Assembly: GCF_000710465.2 (NCBI RefSeq)
Contig: NZ_JAIZ01000202.1
Span: forward strand, 1-50,352
Direction: 5' to 3'
Length of the DNA: 50,352 nt
From: Kitasatospora sp. MBT63
Lineage (GTDB): Bacteria > Actinomycetota > Actinomycetes > Streptomycetales > Streptomycetaceae
Part shown: positions 41,222 through 47,872 of the stretch, in pieces
Position numbering within the stretch: position 1 is the stretch's first letter
How the letters are laid out: every line of letters begins with the position of its first letter
The notes under the pieces: generated by a model
Told to the model about the DNA's origin: nothing
Seen by the model: the letters and a program-made list of their open reading frames with translations, nothing else
Database searches by the model: none
Position numbers and translations under genes: made by a program

Positions 41222-43572
41222 ACGGGACGGACGGAACAAGCCGGATGAACGACGCGGGCCATAACCCCCCCGAGCACCTGATCCCCCTCGGCGACACCGG
41301 ATGGCAGGTGTGGCGGGACGTGGAACTGCGCTCCGCCGGCTTCCCGTCGGCCACCGTCGAACCGCTCGCCGACGACGCCCTGCTGGCCGCCGCGGCCGCC
41401 GAGGACGGCGAAGACCCGGCATCGCAGCAGCTCACCCTGCACTACGAACGCGCCGTCACGGCACTGGAGGAGGCACTGCGTTCGGCGGCGGCCGACCCGA
41501 TGCTCCGCGAGGCGATCGCCTGGCAGAACCCCGCCATGCTGCGCGACTGCGTGGACAAGGTCGCCACCCGCTCCAAGGCCCGGCCCGCGAAGCAGCGCCG
41601 CCGCGAACTCAAGGTCGCCACCTACCTCCAGCGCTACGCACTGAAGAACGAGACCATCGGCTTCTTCGGGCCGCACTGCTGGGGCCGCTGGAGCGAGGAC
41701 ACCACCGGGATCACGGTCCGGCCCGGCGACAAGCTGCTGAGCCGGCGCCAGGTGTACTTCGAGACCTGGGCCCTCGACGCGGTGGCCCGCGCGATCGCCG
41801 CCGACCCGCAGGTACGGGCGTCCCTGAAGCCACGCCGCTCGCAGGCCGACACCCTGTCGGCCGACGGCGGCGTCCGGCGGCCGCACGGCCAGGTCCGCAT
41901 GCTCACCACCGCGGAGGCCGAGGTCCACGACCGGTGCGACGGCGCCACCACGATCCACGAGATCGAGCGTGCGCTCCCCGGCTACACCGGGCGGACCGGC
42001 GAGCGCGTGCCGGACGTCGTCGACCGGCTCGGCGCCGAGGACCTGCTCGTGTGCGAGCTGCCGCTGTCCTTCGGCGAGTTCCGCGAGCAGGACCTCCGGG
42101 ACGAGCTCGCGCAGGTGGCGGACGCGCAGGCCCGCGAGCGGGCGCTCGCCCTGCTGGACGAGGTGCTCGCCGCCCGCGACGCCGTCGGCGATGCGGCGGG
42201 CGATGCGGACGCGGTGCTCCTCGCCATGGACCGGCTCGACGAGGTCTTCGAGCGGGTGACCGGGCAGGACCCGGAACGCCGCGCGGGCCAGGCCTACGGC
42301 GGCCGGCGCGTGGTCTACGAGGACACGGTCCGCGACACCGAGGTCGCACTCGGAGCGGACCTGCTCGGGGAACTCGCCGCGCCCCTGGGCCTGATGCTCG
42401 ACAGCGCGCGCTGGTTCGTCGGCCGGGTCGGCGAGGCCTACGCCGGGCGCCTCACCCAGGTGTACGAGCGGCTGCGCTCGCGCTCCGCCGACGGCGAGGT
42501 GACGCTGAACGCCCTCCTCAACGCCATGACACCGGACCTGATCTACTCCTTCCAGGACCTCGCACCGCCGGTCGCGGCGGTGGTCCCGGAACTCCAGCGC
42601 TGCTGGGCCGAGATCCTGGCCGTCCCGGACGGCGTCCGCCGCCACCACCTGTCGGCCGCCGACCTCGCCGACCGGGTGCACGAGCTGTTCCCGGCCTGCG
42701 AGCCGCCGTGGTCCTCGGCCGTCCACCAGTGCCCCGACATCATGATCACCAGCCGTGACCCGCAGGCGATCGCCGCAGGGGAGTACGAGTTCGTCCTCGG
42801 CGAGCTGCACCTGGCGATCAACACCCAGGACAGCCGGGCCGGGATGTCCCAGTTCCCGGACCCCGCCCGGGCCGCCGCGATGGACGCGGCCGACCGCCGC
42901 ACCCCGCGCGTGCTCCCACTGCCCTCCCGCGAGTCCCCGGCGGTCAACTCCCGGACCTACCCCCCGGTGCTGACCGGCCCGCAGGACCTGACCTGGACCA
43001 TGCACGCCCGCAACACCGGCACCACGCGCCGGGTCGTCCCCGGCGCGTCGATGAGCGTCCACCGCGACGGCGAACGCCTGATCGTCACCTCCCCCGACGC
43101 ACCCGACCTGGACATCCTGGAGGTGCTGGGGGAGTACCTCTCCGGCGCCGCCATGAACGGCTTCAAACCGCTGCCGTCCGCCGCACACCGCCCCCGCGTC
43201 ACGATCGACCGGCTGGTGATCTCCCGCGAGTCCTGGAGCATCGGCATCACCGGCCTCGCCTGGACCCGGCGTTCCGACCGCATCGAGCGGCACCGGGCCG
43301 CACTGCGCTGGCGCGACGCCGCGGGACTGCCGCAGCGGGCGTTCTACCGGGTCGCCGTCGAGGCGAAGCCGATGTACGTCGACTTCGCCAGCATCGCGCT
43401 GGTGGAACTGCTCGCCGCCGCCGTCCGCAGCGCCGCCGAGGACGACCCCACCTCCCGCATCTCGTTCTCCGAGATGCTGCCCGACCGCGACGGCCACTGG
43501 CTGCACGACCGCGCGGGCGCCGCCTACGCGTCCGAGCTGCGGCTCGTCGCCGTCGACCGCCCCGGCGCATAG
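41218..43572 (+). CDS. Small LanB-like protein (lantibiotic dehydratase N-domain, PEARL type)
   Basis: A 784-aa protein of the lantibiotic dehydratase N-terminal family. The best marker is VATYLQRYALKNETIGFFGP (residues 133-152), the near-invariant K-N-E-T-I-G-F-F-G-P. GGRRVVYEDTVRDTE in the middle and KPMYVDFASIALVELL near the end also match. Full LanB proteins have a C-terminal elimination domain; here the chain ends with the first domain, as in the small LanB/PEARL class that joins aminoacyl-tRNA to the C-terminus of a scaffold peptide. Whether it uses tRNA is not visible in sequence. It overlaps the condensation gene by four bases (ATGA), arguing for stoichiometric production with NRPS parts. 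Confidence 0.9.
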   Translation: MNGTDGTSRMNDAGHNPPEHLIPLGDTGWQVWRDVELRSAGFPSATVEPLADDALLAAAAAEDGEDPASQQLTLHYERAVTALEEALRSAAADPMLREAIAWQNPAMLRDCVDKVATRSKARPAKQRRRELKVATYLQRYALKNETIGFFGPHCWGRWSEDTTGITVRPGDKLLSRRQVYFETWALDAVARAIAADPQVRASLKPRRSQADTLSADGGVRRPHGQVRMLTTAEAEVHDRCDGATTIHEIERALPGYTGRTGERVPDVVDRLGAEDLLVCELPLSFGEFREQDLRDELAQVADAQARERALALLDEVLAARDAVGDAAGDADAVLLAMDRLDEVFERVTGQDPERRAGQAYGGRRVVYEDTVRDTEVALGADLLGELAAPLGLMLDSARWFVGRVGEAYAGRLTQVYERLRSRSADGEVTLNALLNAMTPDLIYSFQDLAPPVAAVVPELQRCWAEILAVPDGVRRHHLSAADLADRVHELFPACEPPWSSAVHQCPDIMITSRDPQAIAAGEYEFVLGELHLAINTQDSRAGMSQFPDPARAAAMDAADRRTPRVLPLPSRESPAVNSRTYPPVLTGPQDLTWTMHARNTGTTRRVVPGASMSVHRDGERLIVTSPDAPDLDILEVLGEYLSGAAMNGFKPLPSAAHRPRVTIDRLVISRESWSIGITGLAWTRRSDRIERHRAALRWRDAAGLPQRAFYRVAVEAKPMYVDFASIALVELLAAAVRSAAEDDPTSRISFSEMLPDRDGHWLHDRAGAAYASELRLVAVDRPGA

Positions 43573-43646
43573 ACCCCCGGCGCGGCCCTCGCGGGACCGC
43601 ACCCACCGCACCCGCCACCACCACCCCGACCGCAAGGACACCGCAC

Positions 43647-43931
43647 ATGACCACCACACCCGACCAGACGTCCCCGACGTCCGCCGTGCCCACCGCCGAG
43701 ACCATCGCGCCGCGCGTCGCACAGGTCTTCCAGGAGATCCTCGGCGGCGACGAGCCCGTCGACGGCGAGAGCGACTTCTTCGAACTCGGCGGCAACTCGA
43801 TGCTCGGCGCGCGCCTGGTCGCCCGGCTCCGCCAGGAATTCGACGTCAAGGTGACGATCCGCGACGTCTTCCGCGGCCGGACGGTCGACGGCGTCGCCGA
43901 GGCCGTCGCCGCCCGGACCGTCCAGGGCTGA
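43647..43931 (+). CDS. Free-standing peptidyl carrier protein
   Basis: A 94-aa PCP with the phosphopantetheine site FFELGGNSMLG, Ser 51. The core fits the family length of about 80 residues plus a Thr/Pro-rich N-terminal tail of about 20. It would be charged by an A domain in trans, most likely the A-PCP protein or the downstream NRPS, and may feed the condensation protein or the LanB-like protein. It lies 74 bases from the LanB-like stop. Confidence 0.95.
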   Translation: MTTTPDQTSPTSAVPTAETIAPRVAQVFQEILGGDEPVDGESDFFELGGNSMLGARLVARLRQEFDVKVTIRDVFRGRTVDGVAEAVAARTVQG

Positions 43932-43963
43932 GACCCGCCCGGAGACTGGAAGCAGGTACGCAC

Positions 43964-44749
43964 ATGACCGCAGCGACGCAAGGGTGGGACCGGCTCGGCG
44001 GGGACCACCGGGGCGCCCTGGTGCTGGCCGTCGACTTCGACGGGAGCACCCGCCAGGAGGCCACCTTCCGGGACCTGGCCCGGCTACTGCCCGACGGGCT
44101 CGACGTGTGGCACGCGATACCGCCCACGGCGGACACCCGGCACGCCGACCAGTACCTGGCGTGGTGGCTGGAGACCCTGCCCCGACCCGGCGAGCGGGTC
44201 TCGGCGGTCCTCGGCTACTGCGCGGGCGGCGTGTACGCGGCCGCCCTCGCCGACGCCGTCGAACTCCGCCAGGGCGAGCGCCCCGAGGTCGTCCTGTTCA
44301 ACCCGGGCGCACCCAACGCCACCACCCTCACCCGCGACCTGTTCGGCGCCCTCGGCGCGATGACCGTCCTGGAGGACGACGAACAACAGCGCTTCCGCCG
44401 CCGCGCCGAAGAGATCGTCGAACAGTGCGGCGGCGAGTTCGCCGCCCTCGCCGACGGCTTCCACACCGTCTACACCGACGCCTCCCGGATCGCCTTCGAG
44501 CGGTGGGGCATCGAAGGCGAGGTCGGCGACGAACTCACGGCACTGTTCCGCGGCTACACCCGCTACCTGACGGCGGCACTCCGACTGGAACGCCGACCGC
44601 GCCGGACGGATGCCCTGTCCCTCAACTCCCGCGACCACGAAGGCGGCTTCACCGGCCGCGAGACCTCCTTCGACGTCAGCCGCGCAGATCTGCTGCGCAG
44701 CCCGGCCGTCGCCGCCGCCGTCACGGCAACGCTCCTGGTCAGCAGCTGA
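43964..44749 (+). CDS. Stand-alone thioesterase with Cys nucleophile
   Basis: A 261-aa alpha/beta-hydrolase thioesterase. The nucleophile elbow is GYCAGG (residues 84-89), with Cys 86 in place of the usual Ser. The likely His is H225 (SRDHEGGF). Twenty-seven residues after the nucleophile, where type I NRPS thioesterases have the catalytic Asp, there is Asn 113 (VLFNPGAP), giving a possible Cys-His-Asn triad. Cys thioesterases are known from NRPS pathways that make strained or unusual products such as beta-lactones. It could instead be an editing thioesterase. ATG 43964 lies 32 bases after the PCP stop. Confidence 0.88.
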   Translation: MTAATQGWDRLGGDHRGALVLAVDFDGSTRQEATFRDLARLLPDGLDVWHAIPPTADTRHADQYLAWWLETLPRPGERVSAVLGYCAGGVYAAALADAVELRQGERPEVVLFNPGAPNATTLTRDLFGALGAMTVLEDDEQQRFRRRAEEIVEQCGGEFAALADGFHTVYTDASRIAFERWGIEGEVGDELTALFRGYTRYLTAALRLERRPRRTDALSLNSRDHEGGFTGRETSFDVSRADLLRSPAVAAAVTATLLVSS

Positions 44750-44764
44750 AAGGTGGTAGTCACC

Positions 44765-46567
44765 ATGTCCTCCCGACTTCCGGCGAAGGCGCCGCGCACG
44801 GTACCCGAACTGTTCGCCGCGCAGGTCCGCGCCACCCCCGACGCGGTCGCCGTCGCCCACGACGGCCACACGTCGACCTACCGGGAACTCGACGACCGGG
44901 CGGCGCGGCTCGCCGCGGTGCTCGCCGACGAAGGCGCGCGGCCCGGCACCCTCGTCGCCGTACTGCCCGACCGGTCGGCCGACCTCGTCGTCGCCCTGCT
45001 CGCCGTCCTGAAGACCGGCGCCGGCTACGTGCCGATCGCCGCCGACGACCCGGCCAAGCGGATCGCGCAGGTCCTCGCCGACTCCGCCACACCGATCGTG
45101 GTGGCGTCGGGCGAGGCCGTACGCACCGTGCTCGCCGGGACCGCCACCGACGCCCGCGTCCTGCACCTCGGCTCCCCGCAGACCGAACGACTGCTGGACG
45201 ACCACGACCCGGCCGGATCACCGTACTGCGCCCACTCCCCGGCCCCGGTCCCGCCGCCCGCGGGCGACGACACCGCGTACGTGATCTACACCTCCGGCTC
45301 CACGGGCACCCCCAAGGGCGTCGTGATCGACCACGCGGCCCTGAACGTCTACCTCGACCACGTCCGCACCCACTACCCGGCCACGGCCGGCCGGACCCTG
45401 CTGCACTCCTCGGTCTCCTTCGACCTGGCCGTGACCAGCATCTTCCCCCCGCTGCTGAGCGGCGGATCGGTGGAGATCGTCGACCTGCTCGCCCTGGCCG
45501 ACGGCCGCGCCCTGCCGCCGGGATTCCGCAAGCCGACCTTCCTCAAGGTGACACCGTCGCACCTCGCGCTGCTGCGCCGCCTGCCCGCGCAGTGCTCGCC
45601 GAGCGAGCAACTGGTGATCGGCGGCGAGGCCCTGCTCGGCACCGCGCTGCAGGAGTGGCGGACCGCCCACCCCGGGGTCGGCGTCGTCAACGAGTACGGG
45701 CCCACCGAGGCCACCGTCGGCTGCTGCGTGTACACCGTCGGCCCCGGCCACCGCCTGGAACCGGGAGCCGTACCGATCGGACGCGCCGTCGAAGGCACCC
45801 GGCTGTACGTGCTGGACGGCGCCCGGCGGCCCGTCCCCGACGGCGCGCGCGGCGAACTCTTCATCGGCGGCGCCCAGGTGGCCCGCGGATACCTGAACCG
45901 CCCCGAGCTCACCGCGGAACGCTTCCTCGACGACCCGTTCGACGGGCCGGGCACGAGGATGTACCGCACCGGCGACCTGGTACGCACCCGCCCGGACGGC
46001 GAACTCGAATACCTCGGCCGCACCGACGACCAGGTCAAGGTCAACGGCCACCGGGTCGAGCCCGGCGAGATCGAGGCCGCACTCGCCGCCTCCCCGCTGG
46101 TGGACCGGGCCGCCGTGGCGGCGGGCACGGATACCGCCGGCACCACCGTGCTCACCGCCTACGTGGTGACCGCCGACCGGACCGCCGTCGACGCCGCCGA
46201 GCTGCGCCGCTCCCTGGCCCGGACCCTGCCCCCGTACATGGTCCCGGCCGTCTTCGTCGCGATGGACGACCTCCCGCTGACCGCCAACGGGAAACTCGAC
46301 CGCGAGGCACTGCCCGCACCCGGCACGGGCCGACCCGCCGCCACCCGGACGGCACCCGTCACCCCGGAACAGGAACTGCTGTGCCGGGTCATCGCCGAGA
46401 CCGTCGGCGCGCAGGAGGTCGGCATCGACGACGACTTCCTCGCCCTGGGCGGCACCAGCATTGCCGCCGCCCGCGTGGTCACCCGCGCCCGCAAGGCCGG
46501 ACTGCAGATCCCCCTGACGGCCGTGCTGCGCCTGCGCACCGTCCGGGACATCCTCGCCGCCGGCTGA
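44765..46567 (+). CDS. NRPS adenylation-PCP protein, Asn-type specificity code
   Basis: A 600-aa A-PCP didomain without condensation domain. A3 is [11 protein letters not shown] (175-185); the PCP Ser is 565 ([11 protein letters not shown]). By manual alignment to GrsA the pocket residues read D-L-T-K-V-G-E-V-G-K: D220, L, T near the start, K from FLKVTPSH, V and G from LVIGGEA, E/V/G from [11 protein letters not shown], and the last K from NGKLD. Known Asn domains use DLTKLGEVGK or DLTKIGEVGK, so Asn is the best prediction. ATG 44765 has AAAGGTGG upstream; GTG 44753 is less likely. It probably loads the substrate for the hydroxylase encoded next. Confidence 0.93.
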   Translation: MSSRLPAKAPRTVPELFAAQVRATPDAVAVAHDGHTSTYRELDDRAARLAAVLADEGARPGTLVAVLPDRSADLVVALLAVLKTGAGYVPIAADDPAKRIAQVLADSATPIVVASGEAVRTVLAGTATDARVLHLGSPQTERLLDDHDPAGSPYCAHSPAPVPPPAGDDTAYVIYTSGSTGTPKGVVIDHAALNVYLDHVRTHYPATAGRTLLHSSVSFDLAVTSIFPPLLSGGSVEIVDLLALADGRALPPGFRKPTFLKVTPSHLALLRRLPAQCSPSEQLVIGGEALLGTALQEWRTAHPGVGVVNEYGPTEATVGCCVYTVGPGHRLEPGAVPIGRAVEGTRLYVLDGARRPVPDGARGELFIGGAQVARGYLNRPELTAERFLDDPFDGPGTRMYRTGDLVRTRPDGELEYLGRTDDQVKVNGHRVEPGEIEAALAASPLVDRAAVAAGTDTAGTTVLTAYVVTADRTAVDAAELRRSLARTLPPYMVPAVFVAMDDLPLTANGKLDREALPAPGTGRPAATRTAPVTPEQELLCRVIAETVGAQEVGIDDDFLALGGTSIAAARVVTRARKAGLQIPLTAVLRLRTVRDILAAG

Positions 46568-46603
46568 CCGACCCGCCCACCCGTTCGACGAACAGGACCG
46601 TCC

Positions 46604-47563
46604 ATGCCCATCACCGAAGGCAGCACGCTCGGCGGCGTGCAGGCCGCCGTCCACGACAACGGCCACACCACCGCCCGCGTCTACGACCTCGCCACCGTCG
46701 ACAACCCCCTGGCCTGGGTCGGCGCCCACCGCGAGCCGCTGCTCGCCGAACTCCGCAGCAAAGGGTTCATCCTGCTGCGCGGCGCCTGCGGCGACGTCGG
46801 CGAGTTCCACCAGGTGGTCAGCGCGATCGGCGGCGAGCTGCTCGAGTACACCGAGCGCTCCACCCCGCGCAGCGCCGTCAGCGGGAACATCTACACCTCC
46901 ACCGAGTACCCCGCCGACCAGGCGATCCCGATGCACAACGAGAACTCCTACGCGAGCCGCTGGCCGCAGCTGCTGTTCTTCTTCTGCCAGACGCCGCCCG
47001 CCACCGGCGGCGCCACCCCCATCGCGGACAGCCGCTCGGTCCTCGCCCAGCTGCCCGCCGGCCTGCGTGCCCGCTTCGCCGACGGCGTCGTCTACACCCG
47101 TACCTACCGCGACGGGCTCGGCCTGAGCTGGGAGGAGGCCTTCCAGACCACCGACCGCGCCACCGTCGAGCAGTACTGCACCCGCAACGGCATCGAGTTC
47201 GAGTGGGTCGAGGACGGGCTGCGCACCCGCCACCGCCGCCCGGCCACCGCCGCGGCCGCGCACACCGGTGAGGAGGTCTGGTTCAACCAGGCCAACCTGT
47301 TCCACGTCTCCAGCCTGGAACCGGAGGTCCACGAGGCCCTGACCGAGCTGTACGCGGAGGCCGACCTGCCCCGCAACGCCTACCTCGCGGACGGCGCCCC
47401 GATCCCCGACGAGGACCTGCGGACGATCGCCGCCGCCTACGACCGGGTCGCGCTGGCCCTGCCGTACCGGCAGGGCGACGTCCTGCTGATCGACAACATG
47501 CTGATGGCACACGGCCGCGAGCCGTACTCCGGCGAGCGCCGGATCCTCGTCGCGATGAGCTGA
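46604..47563 (+). CDS. SyrP/TauD-type Fe(II)/2-oxoglutarate hydroxylase
   Basis: A 319-aa dioxygenase of the TauD clan, close to SyrP, which hydroxylates the beta-carbon of carrier-bound aspartate. Iron ligands are H111 and E113 (MHNENSY, so H-x-E rather than H-x-D) and H303 (LMAHGREPYS); R312 or R313 should bind 2-oxoglutarate. The stretch SGNIYTSTEYPADQAIPMHNE and FFCQTPPATGGATPIADSR are typical of the group. With an Asn-coded A-PCP next door, beta-hydroxyasparagine bound to the carrier is the likely product. ATG 46604 is preceded by a moderate purine-rich stretch (CGAACAGGA). Confidence 0.92.
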   Translation: MPITEGSTLGGVQAAVHDNGHTTARVYDLATVDNPLAWVGAHREPLLAELRSKGFILLRGACGDVGEFHQVVSAIGGELLEYTERSTPRSAVSGNIYTSTEYPADQAIPMHNENSYASRWPQLLFFFCQTPPATGGATPIADSRSVLAQLPAGLRARFADGVVYTRTYRDGLGLSWEEAFQTTDRATVEQYCTRNGIEFEWVEDGLRTRHRRPATAAAAHTGEEVWFNQANLFHVSSLEPEVHEALTELYAEADLPRNAYLADGAPIPDEDLRTIAAAYDRVALALPYRQGDVLLIDNMLMAHGREPYSGERRILVAMS

Positions 47564-47619
47564 CCGGCCGCGACACCCCACCCCCACCCCCCACTCATAC
47601 CCGCACGAAGGAGAACGTC

Positions 47620-47832
47620 ATGGCCGTCGGTCACGAGGCGCAGTTCAAGGTAGTCGTCAACCACGAGGAGCAGTACTCCGTCTGGGCCGCGGACCGGCCG
47701 AATCCGGCCGGCTGGTCCGACGAGGGGACGACGGGCACCAAGCAGGAGTGCGTCGAGCACATCGACCGGGTGTGGACGGACCTGCGGCCGCGCAGCCTGC
47801 GCGACCGGATGGCCGCCGCGGCGGACGCCTGA
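47620..47832 (+). CDS. MbtH-like protein
   Basis: A 70-aa MbtH-family protein, an NRPS adenylation-domain chaperone. It has the conserved N-H-E-E-Q-Y-S-V-W, N-P-A-G-W and E-C-V-E-H-I-D-R-V-W-T-D-x-R-P. It is expected to bind the A domains of this cluster and be needed for their solubility or activity. ATG 47620 has GAAGGAGA. It lies directly before the large NRPS gene. Confidence 0.97.
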   Translation: MAVGHEAQFKVVVNHEEQYSVWAADRPNPAGWSDEGTTGTKQECVEHIDRVWTDLRPRSLRDRMAAAADA

Positions 47833-47872
47833 GCGGTCCCACTTTCCGACGAGGCTGATTGGTGAAAAGGCG

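Noticed and set aside
41149..43722. 857-aa minus frame opposite the LanB-like gene
   Set aside because: Antisense shadow; LanB motifs on the plus strand are unmistakable.
43984..47271. 1095-aa plus frame through TE, A-PCP and hydroxylase genes
   Set aside because: Out-of-phase R/P-rich shadow of three real genes.
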